This document shows, piece after piece, positions 55,868-63,345 of a stretch of 64,000 bases of DNA. Both the position numbers and the translations under genes were made by a program. The stretch is from DATKOF01 sp035524795 (GTDB lineage: Bacteria > Pseudomonadota > Gammaproteobacteria > Burkholderiales > SG8-41): assembly GCA_035524795.1 (NCBI GenBank), contig DATKOF010000024.1, positions 1-64,000 of the forward strand, in the 5' to 3' direction. The notes below the pieces were generated by a model, which did no database searches, had not been told where the DNA came from, and saw only the letters and a program-made list of their open reading frames with translations. Numbering within the stretch: position 1 is the stretch's first letter; every line of letters begins with the position of its first letter.

Positions 55868-56899
55868 TTACAACAGCCGCCAGCCGACGCGGCCGCCGGC
55901 GCGCAGCGGCACCAGCACGTCGTCGTGAAATGGCAACTCCGCCGGCACTTGCCATGTTTCTTCAGCGAGCGTGATGCGCTCGCGGTTGACCGGCAGGCCG
56001 TAGAACTGCGGGCCGAACACGCCCGCGAAATTTTCGAGCCGGTCGAGCGCATTGGCAGCGGCAAATGCTTCGGCATACAGCTCGATGCCGGCATGCGCAG
56101 TGTAGATGCCGGCGCAGCCGCATGCGGCTTCCTTCGCGCCACGCGGATGCGGCGCGCTGTCGGTACCGAGGAAAAACTTGGGATTGCCGCTGGTCGCCGC
56201 TGCGACCAGCGCGACACGGTCTTCTTCACGCTTCAGCAGCGGCAGGCAATAGTAGTGCGGACGGATCCCGCCGGCGAACAACGCGTTGCGGTTGAGCAGC
56301 AGATGATGCGCGGTGACAGTCGCCGCGACGGTCGCCGGCGCGGCGGTCACGAATTCGACCGCCGCGCGCGTCGTGATGTGCTCGAATACCACACGCAATT
56401 TTGTAAATTTCCTGAGCAGCGGGACCAGCACGCGCTCGATGAAGACCTTTTCGCGGTCGAACGCGTCCACCGCGGGATCGGTGATTTCGCCATGTACCAG
56501 CAGCGGCAGGTCGTGCTTTTCCATCGCCCCCAGTGCCGCGTCACATTTGACAAGATCGGTGACGCCGGCCTCGGCATTGGTGGTCGCACCGGCCGGATAA
56601 TATTTGACCGCGTGCACGAAACCACTTTTCTTCGCGCGCTTGATTTCGTCAGCGCCCGTCGCATCGGTCAGATAAAGCGTCATCAGCGGTTCGAATTTCG
56701 CGCCGGCGGGCAACGCGGCGATGATGCGCTCACGGTAGGCGAGCGCGGCCGCGACGGTCGTCACCGGCGGCTTCAGGTTCGGCATCACGATTGCGTGCGC
56801 GAAACGCCGCGCGGTGTCGGCCAGCACCGCGCGCATCTGTTCGCCGTCGCGCAAATGCAGGTGCCAGTCGTCGGGGCGGATAATGGCGAGATGTTTCAT
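55868..56899 (-). CDS. pyrC: Dihydroorotase PyrC
   Basis: A 343-aa zinc amidohydrolase that closes carbamoyl-aspartate to dihydroorotate in pyrimidine synthesis. It has DDWHLHLRDG (His13, His15), the carboxylated lysine in HAVKYYPAGATTN (Lys99), LLVHGEI (His136), VFEHITT and FLGTDSAPHPRGAKE (Asp). The class II (E. coli-like) length and motifs fit. It stands between rsmI and rnpB with gaps of about 40 bp on each side. Confidence 0.97.
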   Translation of the reverse strand: MKHLAIIRPDDWHLHLRDGEQMRAVLADTARRFAHAIVMPNLKPPVTTVAAALAYRERIIAALPAGAKFEPLMTLYLTDATGADEIKRAKKSGFVHAVKYYPAGATTNAEAGVTDLVKCDAALGAMEKHDLPLLVHGEITDPAVDAFDREKVFIERVLVPLLRKFTKLRVVFEHITTRAAVEFVTAAPATVAATVTAHHLLLNRNALFAGGIRPHYYCLPLLKREEDRVALVAAATSGNPKFFLGTDSAPHPRGAKEAACGCAGIYTAHAGIELYAEAFAAANALDRLENFAGVFGPQFYGLPVNRERITLAEETWQVPAELPFHDDVLVPLRAGGRVGWRLL

Positions 56900-56940
56900 C
56901 GGCGGGCGACAAAAGAGCGTCTAGTTTAACAAAGCCATCG

Positions 56941-57813
56941 TCATGATTTCTTTTTCAGTTGCAGCGCGCGCGAATAAGCGTCATTTCTCCGCGCGCCGCT
57001 GATCTCAGCCGTCAGCCTGGCCGCCTGCTTGAGCGGCAGTTCGCGCAGCAGGATTTCCAGCATGCGGTCTGTTTCAATTTCGCCGGCGGCCTGCCATTGC
57101 GCGCCTTCGACGATCAGCACGAACTCGCCTTTCATGCGGGCGGGATCGGCGGCGAGCCATGCCGCCGCATCGCCGAGCGCGCAGCTGTGCACAGTCTCGA
57201 ACAGCTTGGTCAGTTCGCGCGCGATCGTGATCCGGCGCTGCGCGCCGAACGCCTGCGCAATATCGGTGACGCTTGCCAGCACACGGTGCGGCGCCTCATA
57301 AAATATAAGCGTGTACGGCAGGGCCTTGAGCGCATCGAGTTCGCGCCGGCGCGCTGTCGCCGACGCCGGCAGGAAGCCGTAGAACAGCCAATGCGATGCG
57401 TCGAACCCGGCGACCGACAGCGCACAGACGACGGCGCTGGCGCCCGGCAACGGCACCACCGGATGGCCGGCCGCGCGCACCGCGGCGACTGCACGTGCGC
57501 CGGGATCGGAAACCGCCGGTGTGCCGGCGTCGCTGACCAGCGCGACGGATTTGCCTTCTTCAAGCAACCGGATGATTTTTTGCGTGGCGTGCTGTTCATT
57601 GTGCTCGTGTAGCGCGAACAGCGGCGTGGCGACGCCGTAACGGTCGAGCAGCCGGCGCGCCACGCGCGTGTCCTCGGCGGCGATCGTATCGACGTTTTTC
57701 AGCACCTCGAGCGCACGCAGCGTGATATCGCCGAGATTCCCCAGCGGGGTCGCGACTACATATAATGTCGGCAGCCCTGACGTTCGTTCCCCATGATTCC
57801 GCGCCTGCGTCAT
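56941..57813 (-). CDS. rsmI: 16S rRNA 2'-O-methyltransferase RsmI
   Basis: A 290-aa SAM-dependent enzyme that methylates the ribose of C1402, the same nucleotide that RsmH (also in this window) base-methylates. It has LYVVATPLGNLGDITLRALEVL, AEDTRVARRLLDRYG, LVSDAGTPAVSDPGARAV and PLPGASAVVCALSVAG, ending in a C-terminal Lys-rich tail. ATG 57813 is the only good start; it lies 21 bp inside the divergent lpoA-like gene. A -10 box TATAGT (57849-57854) lies within that gene. Confidence 0.95.
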   Translation of the reverse strand: MTQARNHGERTSGLPTLYVVATPLGNLGDITLRALEVLKNVDTIAAEDTRVARRLLDRYGVATPLFALHEHNEQHATQKIIRLLEEGKSVALVSDAGTPAVSDPGARAVAAVRAAGHPVVPLPGASAVVCALSVAGFDASHWLFYGFLPASATARRRELDALKALPYTLIFYEAPHRVLASVTDIAQAFGAQRRITIARELTKLFETVHSCALGDAAAWLAADPARMKGEFVLIVEGAQWQAAGEIETDRMLEILLRELPLKQAARLTAEISGARRNDAYSRALQLKKKS

Positions 57814-57854
57814 GTTCCGAAAATCGCCCCGCTTTTATGCTGGGCGCTACTATA
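57761..57854. promoter_or_regulatory. Overlapping divergent promoters of rsmI and the LpoA-like gene
   Basis: TATAAT at 57761-57766 (plus strand) lies inside the rsmI coding sequence, about 27 bp before the LpoA-like ATG. TATAGT at 57849-57854 (minus strand) lies inside the LpoA-like gene, about 35 bp before the rsmI ATG. Neither has a good -35. Each gene's -10 is thus embedded in the other gene. Confidence 0.5.
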
Positions 57855-58887
57855 CGGTGCCGCCCCGCTATGCGCCACCTCGGCGGCGCCCGCGGCCGAC
57901 CTGCCGACAGTGAAACTGACCCCGCACGTCGCGCTGCTGCTGCCGCTCGAATCGCCGACCTTCAGCAGCTACGCCAACGCAGTCAAACAGGGCTTTCTCG
58001 CAGCCGCGCAAGTGCAGGGACAAAACGTACCGCCGATCCGCGTCTATGCCACGAACGAAGATCCGCAGCGCCTGCTGACGGTTTACCGGCAGGCGACCGA
58101 CGCCGGCGCCGAACTGATCATCGGCCCGCTGACCCACGAGGGCGTGACCGCGGTCGCCACCAGTGGCCTGGTCAGTGTACCGACGCTCGCGCTCAATTTT
58201 CCCGATCCCGGCACGCCGCGGCCGCCGCTGCTCTATCTGTTCGGGCTTGCGATCGAATCCGAAGCGCGCCAGATTGCGCGGCTGGCGCGGGCGGACGGCT
58301 ATCATACGGCGCTGATCATCAGCGATGACACACCGCTCGGCAAACGGATGCGCGACGCGTTCGTCGAGGCGTTCGCCGCAGCGGGCGGCAGCGCGGTTGC
58401 CGATCTCAAATACAGCGACGACCCCGCTGACCTCGACAGGTTGCGCCGGGATTTCGCTGCCGCCGGAGCCGACGCGGCGTTTCTCGCACTCGACGCCGGA
58501 CACGCGCGCACGGTCTGCCCTTATCTGCCGAAGTCCGTCCCGCTCTATGCGACTTCGCAGATCACCGCCGCCGGCAGCGGCCCGCTGATTGCGCACGACC
58601 TCGACCGCGTGATCTTCATCGACATGCCGTGGCTGCTGCTTCCCGATCATCCGGCGGTGATGGTCTACCCGCGCGCCGATTTCAGCGGCGCGCCCGACCT
58701 CGAGCGCATGTACGCGCTCGGCATCGACGCGTTCCGCATCGGCGTCGAACTGGTGCGGCAGAACCCCGATCCGGCGCTGGACGGCGTGACCGGCGGCATC
58801 CGGCTGAACGGCAGCGACGGTCAGTTCGTGCGCGAACTGACTGCTGCGCAATTCGTCAACGGCAAAATCGTGGTGCGCGGCCAGTAA
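57793..58887 (+). CDS. LpoA-like penicillin-binding protein activator (periplasmic binding fold)
   Basis: A 364-aa exported protein with a signal peptide (~1-35, IAPLLCWALLYGAAPLCA) and a type I periplasmic-binding fold: VALLLPLESPTFSSYANAVKQGFLAA, AGAELIIGPLTHEGVTAVA, ALIISDDTPLGKRMRDAFVEAF. It corresponds to the C-terminal half of E. coli LpoA/LppC. That protein is an outer-membrane lipoprotein that stimulates PBP1A; here the N-terminal TPR half is missing and no clear lipobox is seen. The neighbours rsmI, yraN, diaA and the BON lipoprotein are the same as in E. coli, which supports the assignment. Confidence 0.8.
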   Translation: MIPRLRHVPKIAPLLCWALLYGAAPLCATSAAPAADLPTVKLTPHVALLLPLESPTFSSYANAVKQGFLAAAQVQGQNVPPIRVYATNEDPQRLLTVYRQATDAGAELIIGPLTHEGVTAVATSGLVSVPTLALNFPDPGTPRPPLLYLFGLAIESEARQIARLARADGYHTALIISDDTPLGKRMRDAFVEAFAAAGGSAVADLKYSDDPADLDRLRRDFAAAGADAAFLALDAGHARTVCPYLPKSVPLYATSQITAAGSGPLIAHDLDRVIFIDMPWLLLPDHPAVMVYPRADFSGAPDLERMYALGIDAFRIGVELVRQNPDPALDGVTGGIRLNGSDGQFVRELTAAQFVNGKIVVRGQ

Positions 58888-58889
58888 CC

Positions 58890-59228
58890 ATGGCGCACCG
58901 CGGCGAACCGGCCGAGGCACTGGCCGCGGAATTCCTGCAAAGGAGCGGCTTGGAAATCGTCGCGCGCAATTACCGCTGCCGGTTCGGCGAAATCGATCTG
59001 ATCGCGCGCGACGGCAGGTCGCTGGTGTTCGTCGAAGTGCGCATGCGCGCCAGCGACGGATTCGGCGGCGCAGCGGCCAGCATCACCGCCGCCAAGCGCG
59101 GCAAACTGGCGCGTACCGCGCGTCATTATCTGTCCGCGCTGCCGCGTGCGCCGGCGTGTCGCTTCGATGCGCTGCTGATCGCCGGCGACGGCGCAATCGA
59201 GTGGATCAAAAACGCGTTCGAGGAATAA
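58890..59228 (+). CDS. yraN: YraN family protein (UPF0102), nuclease-like
   Basis: A 112-aa protein with the YraN signature RNYRCRFGEIDLIARDG and LVFVEVRMR, which gives the E-x-D...E-V-R pattern of an endonuclease-like fold (usually EVK; here Arg replaces Lys). It starts at ATG 58890, 2 bp after the LpoA-like gene, and is followed by diaA. Role unknown. Confidence 0.9.
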   Translation: MAHRGEPAEALAAEFLQRSGLEIVARNYRCRFGEIDLIARDGRSLVFVEVRMRASDGFGGAAASITAAKRGKLARTARHYLSALPRAPACRFDALLIAGDGAIEWIKNAFEE

Positions 59229-59278
59229 TCCGGCCGCGGACTTGTGCGATAATCCGGCGTCGTGTTCCGGTCCGACCC

Positions 59279-59869
59279 ATGGATATCATCAGCAGAATCA
59301 GCCAGAATTTTTCGGAAAGCGCGCGCCTCAAACTGCAGAGCATGGACGCGCTGGCGGCGCCGATCGCGGCGGCGGCCGAATGCATGGTGCAATGCCTGAA
59401 GCTCGACGGCAAGATACTGGTCTGCGGCAACGGCGGTTCGGCGGCCGATGCGCAGCACTTCGCTTCGGAAATGCTGTGCCGTTTTGAAATGGAGCGTCCC
59501 GGACTGGCGGCAGTCGCATTGACCACCGACACTTCGACGCTGACCTCGATCACGAACGATTACGATTTCGAGCAGGTGTTTTCAAGGCAGGTGCGCGCGC
59601 TCAGCCACAAGACCGACGTGCTGCTCGCAATTTCGACCAGCGGCAATTCGAAGAACGTGCTGGCTGCGGTGCAGGCCGCGCATGAGTGCGAAATGGGTAT
59701 CGTCGCGCTGACCGGCAGGAACGGCGGCCAGCTGGCCGAGGCGCTGACGCCGGACGACATCCACATCTGCGTGCCGGCGGAAAGCACCGCGCGCATCCAG
59801 GAGGTGCATCTGCTTACGCTGCATTGCCTGTGCGACGCGATCGACTGTCTGTTATTGGGAGTTGAATGA
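59279..59869 (+). CDS. diaA: SIS-domain protein DiaA / phosphoheptose isomerase type
   Basis: A 196-aa SIS protein with ILVCGNGGSAADAQHFASEML, LTTDTSTLTSITNDYDFEQVF and LLAISTSGNSKNVLAAVQAA. Sequence resembles both GmhA (sedoheptulose-7-phosphate isomerase) and DiaA (a DnaA-binding initiation factor). Synteny with yraN and a dolP-like gene favours DiaA. The catalytic-type Glu and His region (STARIQEVHLLTLH) is intact and a heptose gene (rfaE2) lies nearby, so isomerase activity is possible. Confidence 0.85.
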   Translation: MDIISRISQNFSESARLKLQSMDALAAPIAAAAECMVQCLKLDGKILVCGNGGSAADAQHFASEMLCRFEMERPGLAAVALTTDTSTLTSITNDYDFEQVFSRQVRALSHKTDVLLAISTSGNSKNVLAAVQAAHECEMGIVALTGRNGGQLAEALTPDDIHICVPAESTARIQEVHLLTLHCLCDAIDCLLLGVE

Positions 59870-60432
59870 TGCGTTACCCGATTCTGTTCATCCTGCTGGC
59901 GGCAGTGCCGCTGCTGCACGGCTGTCCGGTGATGGTCGCGACCGGGGTCGGCGGCGCGCTCGCCGCCGGCGAAGATCCCCGTACCATCGGCACCATCACC
60001 GAGGACGAAGGCATCGAACTCAAAGCCGAGCAGCGAATCAGCCAGAAATATCCGGAATCGCACGTCAACGTGACCAGCTACAACCGGATGGTGCTGCTGA
60101 CCGGCGAAGCGTCGGATGAAACCACCCGCGGCGGCATCGAGAGCGCCGCGCGCGCGGTGGAAAACGTGCGCGGCGTCTACAATGAAATCGCGGTCGCCGG
60201 CGTCAGTTCGCTGACCTCGCGCACCAACGATACGCTGCTGACGACCAAGGTCAAGGCCGGGTTCGTGAATTCCAAGGAAGTCGATTCCCTGCACATCAAG
60301 ATCGTCACCGAGGCCGGCGTGGTCTATCTGTTCGGCTTGGTCAAGCATAAAGAAGCCGACGCCGCGACTGAGATCGCGCGCACCACCAGCGGCGTGCGCA
60401 AGGTCGTCAAACTGTTCGAATATCTGGATTAG
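59866..60432 (+). CDS. BON-domain outer-membrane lipoprotein (DolP/YraP-like)
   Basis: A 188-aa lipoprotein precursor: signal peptide MMRYPILFILLAAVPLLHGC with the lipobox LLHGC, then two BON domains, HVNVTSYNRMVLLTGEASDE and LHIKIVTEAGVVYLFGLV. DolP in E. coli binds anionic phospholipids at the division site and supports outer-membrane integrity. ATGATG overlaps the diaA stop. Last gene of the lpoA-yraN-diaA-dolP run. Confidence 0.88.
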   Translation: MMRYPILFILLAAVPLLHGCPVMVATGVGGALAAGEDPRTIGTITEDEGIELKAEQRISQKYPESHVNVTSYNRMVLLTGEASDETTRGGIESAARAVENVRGVYNEIAVAGVSSLTSRTNDTLLTTKVKAGFVNSKEVDSLHIKIVTEAGVVYLFGLVKHKEADAATEIARTTSGVRKVVKLFEYLD

Positions 60433-60498
60433 CGCCCGCGCCCCCGATCGTCGGCGGCGGCCGGGTTTCAGCGCCATCAGGCACCCGCCGAACGGCGA

Positions 60499-60566
60499 TT
60501 AAATCTGTAACAATCAATCGCTATAGTCGGGCGATAATTCCATTTACGCCGCCGGCGAAGGCGGCG
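60499..60566 (+). promoter_or_regulatory. Possible promoter and leader hairpin of the ferritin-like gene
   Basis: TTAAAT (60499-60504), 17 bp and TATAGT (60522-60527) form a candidate promoter. The leader holds a 7-bp hairpin, CGCCGCC (60547-60553) with GGCGGCG (60560-60566), ending at the Shine-Dalgarno region GGAG before ATG 60582. The hairpin could modulate translation. Confidence 0.4.
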
Positions 60567-60581
60567 GAGCCGGATATCGCG

Positions 60582-61421
60582 ATGCTCTACCCTGAACTCT
60601 TCAAATCCTTCGAGTGCGTGCGCTGGGACATGGCGGATGACGTGCCGTGGGGCCAGTTCGACGCCAGCCGGCTGTCGACCGAACAGGCGCTGACAGTCAA
60701 GATGAATGCGATCACCGAATGGGCCGCGTTGCCGGCAACTGAAATGTTCCTGCGCGACAATCCGCACGACAGCGATTTTTCGGCTTTCATGTCGGTGTGG
60801 TTCTATGAAGAACAGAAACACGCGCTGGTGTTGATCGAATACCTGCGCCGCTTCCGTCCCGAGCTGGCGCCGACCGAGCAGGAACTGCACGCGGTGCGCT
60901 TCAGGTTCGATCCGGCGCCGGCGCTGGAAACGCTGATGCTGCATTTCTGCGGCGAGATCCGCCTCAACCACTGGTATCGCCGCGCGGCGCAATGGCACAC
61001 CGAACCGGTGATCAAGGCGATCTATGACCTGATCTCGCGCGACGAGGCGCGCCACGGCGGGGCTTATCTCCAGTACATGAAGCGCGCGGTCGCCATCGAC
61101 GGTGACGAGGCGAGACAGGCGTTCGCCAGGATCGGCGTACTGATGGCCAGCTCCGGACGCAGCGGCAAGCCGCTGCATCCGACCAATCTGCACGTCAACA
61201 AGGATCTGTTTCCCAACGACACCGTGCAAAGCAAGCTGCCCGATCCGGTCTGGCTTGAACACTGGCTGACGCGCCAGATCCAGTTCGGCAAGGACTGGGA
61301 ATCGAAGGTCGTCGCCGCCATCCTGCGCAATCTGTCGCTGCTGTTTGGCCGCACCATCTCCAGCGTGGCCGAACTCAACCGCTACCGCAAACAGCTCGGA
61401 ACCGCCACCGTCGCTGCCTGA
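60582..61421 (+). CDS. Ferritin-like di-iron protein (acyl-ACP desaturase-like)
   Basis: A 279-aa helical protein. The four-helix di-iron motif is visible: Glu in AITEWAALPATEMFL, an E-x-x-H pair in FYEEQKHALVLIEYL, Glu in HFCGEIRLNHWY, and a second E-x-x-H in LISRDEARHGGAYLQY. The arrangement resembles the plant-type acyl-ACP desaturase and other ferritin-like oxidases. No electron-transfer partner is adjacent, so the substrate is unknown. It is monocistronic, with its own candidate promoter, and precedes rfaE2. Confidence 0.8.
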   Translation: MLYPELFKSFECVRWDMADDVPWGQFDASRLSTEQALTVKMNAITEWAALPATEMFLRDNPHDSDFSAFMSVWFYEEQKHALVLIEYLRRFRPELAPTEQELHAVRFRFDPAPALETLMLHFCGEIRLNHWYRRAAQWHTEPVIKAIYDLISRDEARHGGAYLQYMKRAVAIDGDEARQAFARIGVLMASSGRSGKPLHPTNLHVNKDLFPNDTVQSKLPDPVWLEHWLTRQIQFGKDWESKVVAAILRNLSLLFGRTISSVAELNRYRKQLGTATVAA

Positions 61422-61475
61422 CGCCGGCGCTTCCGCAATTTGAAGCGCTGCCTGACCGCGGGTTACACTGACGGC

Positions 61476-61970
61476 GTGCTGCCCGTTACTGCCTCACCCG
61501 CATTCGAAACCAAGATCTGCGCGCCGGAGGAACTTGTCCAGCGCGCGGTTGTGCTGCCGCGGCCGCTGGTGTTCACCAACGGCGTATTCGACATCCTGCA
61601 TCGCGGTCACGTTACCTATCTGGCGCAGGCGCGCGCGCTCGGCGCCAGCCTGCTGGTCGCCGTCAACAGCGACGCATCGGTGCGCAGGCTGGGCAAGGGT
61701 CCCGACCGGCCGATCAATACGCTGGCCGACCGGATGGCGGTGCTGGCGGCGCTTGAGGCGGTCGCCCTCGTCACCTGGTTCGAGGAAGACACGCCGCTGA
61801 CATTGATCAACCGCGTCAGGCCCGAAGTGCTGGTCAAGGGCGGCGACTGGCGCGTTGAGCAGATCGTCGGCGGCGCCGAAGTCAGAAGCTGGGGCGGCAC
61901 CGTCTACTCGATTCCGTTCGTGCATCCGCATTCGACCACCGCGACACTCGCCCGAAATCGCGGCGGTTAA
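61476..61970 (+). CDS. rfaE2: D-glycero-beta-D-manno-heptose 1-phosphate adenylyltransferase (RfaE domain II)
   Basis: About 164 aa, a nucleotidyltransferase that activates heptose 1-phosphate with ATP on the way to ADP-heptose for the LPS core. It has LVFTNGVFDILHRGHVTYLAQARALG with the HxGH motif and VNSDASVRRLGKGPDRPIN, then VLVKGGDWRVEQIVGGAEV. Only the adenylyltransferase domain is present; the kinase (rfaE1) is not in the window, so the protein is of the split type. The start is uncertain: GTG 61476 or TTG 61440. The 3' end overlaps the convergent SPOR gene by 4 bp. Confidence 0.9.
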   Translation: MLPVTASPAFETKICAPEELVQRAVVLPRPLVFTNGVFDILHRGHVTYLAQARALGASLLVAVNSDASVRRLGKGPDRPINTLADRMAVLAALEAVALVTWFEEDTPLTLINRVRPEVLVKGGDWRVEQIVGGAEVRSWGGTVYSIPFVHPHSTTATLARNRGG

Positions 61971-62623
61971 TCGTTCCTGGCAGCGGGCGTAGCGGCGGAC
62001 GGCGGTGTGGCGGCGCAGGCAAGCGCTTTCAATTGCGCGTTGGGAAAATCGGTTTTCAGCGCTGCCAGCTGGGCTGCGGCTGCGTCGCCTGGATCGCGGA
62101 TCACGAAAGTACTGGTTTTCGCGCCGCGCGGCCCGGCGATCGCCGACCGCACGTTCTTCTGTCGCAGCTGCGCCAGATAGCCGTCGGCGGCCTCCTCGGT
62201 CTTGAACTGGCCGAGCGATATCGCGAACTGCCACGGCCCGGCGTCCTGGATCAACACGAAATCCGCGACACCGCGCGCTTTCAACTCGGCTGACTTCTTC
62301 TCGGCATCGGCGCCGCTCTTCAGCGGCGGAATGTAAACCCAGTAGCCGGGGTCGTCGTCGCGTTGCGTAAACTTGTCGCCGAGCTGCAGTTTGGCAAGCG
62401 CGGCGCCGGCGCGTGCGACATCGTCGCCGGTGAAACTCCCCCACTCCAGACAGGCCGCCGGATGCGGGCGCGCGCCGTCTTTTACCAGCTTGACCTTGTC
62501 GGAATTGATCTCCAGCAATCCGAGCTGGGCGGTGGCCCCGGCATCGGCGCGGCTCTTCGCATACTGGAAATAGCCGAACAGCAGATTGGCGAACAGCAGT
62601 ATCAGGAACAGAAATAATTTCAT
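61967..62623 (-). CDS. SPOR-domain protein, membrane-anchored
   Basis: A 218-aa protein with an N-terminal hydrophobic anchor (MKLFLFLILLFANLLFGYFQ), a linker, and a SPOR domain at ~130-175 (PWQFAISLGQFKTEEAADGYLAQL). SPOR domains bind glycan strands stripped of stem peptides and often localise to the septum. An earlier segment (CLEWGSFTGDDVARAGAAL) looks like a second, divergent copy. ATGA overlap with coaX. The specific role is unknown. Confidence 0.82.
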   Translation of the reverse strand: MKLFLFLILLFANLLFGYFQYAKSRADAGATAQLGLLEINSDKVKLVKDGARPHPAACLEWGSFTGDDVARAGAALAKLQLGDKFTQRDDDPGYWVYIPPLKSGADAEKKSAELKARGVADFVLIQDAGPWQFAISLGQFKTEEAADGYLAQLRQKNVRSAIAGPRGAKTSTFVIRDPGDAAAAQLAALKTDFPNAQLKALACAATPPSAATPAARND

Positions 62624-63345
62624 CGGGGCCTGTCGTGGGCGATCGTCAGCAGTCCTTCGAGCACCAGATTATCCACCACCCTGACTTCGAGGTTAAGCTG
62701 CGGCGCCAGCGAGGCCGCGGCGCCGCCGCTCACTACGCACACCGGCGCACGGCGCGCGTGCCGGTGCAGCAGGCGCGCCATGCGTTCGACCGCGCCGGCC
62801 AGCGCGTGCAGGGCGCCGCTGGCAATGGCGTCGCCGGTCGTCCGCGGAAAACGCCGGATGCGGCCCGGCCGCCGGCCGAGCGCAGCGGTGTTGGCAGCCA
62901 GCGTTTCCTTCATCAACGTTGCGCCCGGCACGATGACGCCACCGAGGAAAACGCCGCTCGCGGTCAGCGCATCGGCCGTCAGCGCGGTGCCGGCGTTGAC
63001 CACCAGCAGCGGTCCGCGGTAGCGGCGGCGCGCGCCGATCAGCGCCGCCCAGCGGTCGCTGCCGAGCCGCTGCGGCTGCCGGTAGTCGTTTCTGACTCCG
63101 CATTGGATGCGTCCGCTTTTGATCCAGCGCGCGCGCGGCGCAGGCGGCAACGCGGCGCGCAACGCCTTGCCCGCTGCGGCGCCGGCGACGTTCGAAATCA
63201 CGATTGCATCGCAGCGCGGCAGGCGTGCGAACGCGGTTTTCAGGTCGCGCGCGGTCGCTACCTCTGCGCGCCGACGCCAGCGCGCGCCGTCGTGCCAGCC
63301 CCATTTGATGCGGCTGTTGCCAACGTCGATCGCGAGCACTTTCAC
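62620..63345 (-). CDS. coaX: Type III pantothenate kinase CoaX
   Basis: A 241-aa ASKHA-fold kinase for the first step of coenzyme A synthesis. It has LAIDVGNSRIKWGWHDG (phosphate 1), GSDRWAALIGAR, LLVVNAGTALTADALTASG and FLGGVIVPGATLM. Type III kinases are not inhibited by CoA. GTG 63345 overlaps the birA stop (GTGA), and the stop overlaps the SPOR gene. The birA-coaX pair is a common betaproteobacterial arrangement. Confidence 0.94.
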   Translation of the reverse strand: MKVLAIDVGNSRIKWGWHDGARWRRRAEVATARDLKTAFARLPRCDAIVISNVAGAAAGKALRAALPPAPRARWIKSGRIQCGVRNDYRQPQRLGSDRWAALIGARRRYRGPLLVVNAGTALTADALTASGVFLGGVIVPGATLMKETLAANTAALGRRPGRIRRFPRTTGDAIASGALHALAGAVERMARLLHRHARRAPVCVVSGGAAASLAPQLNLEVRVVDNLVLEGLLTIAHDRPR

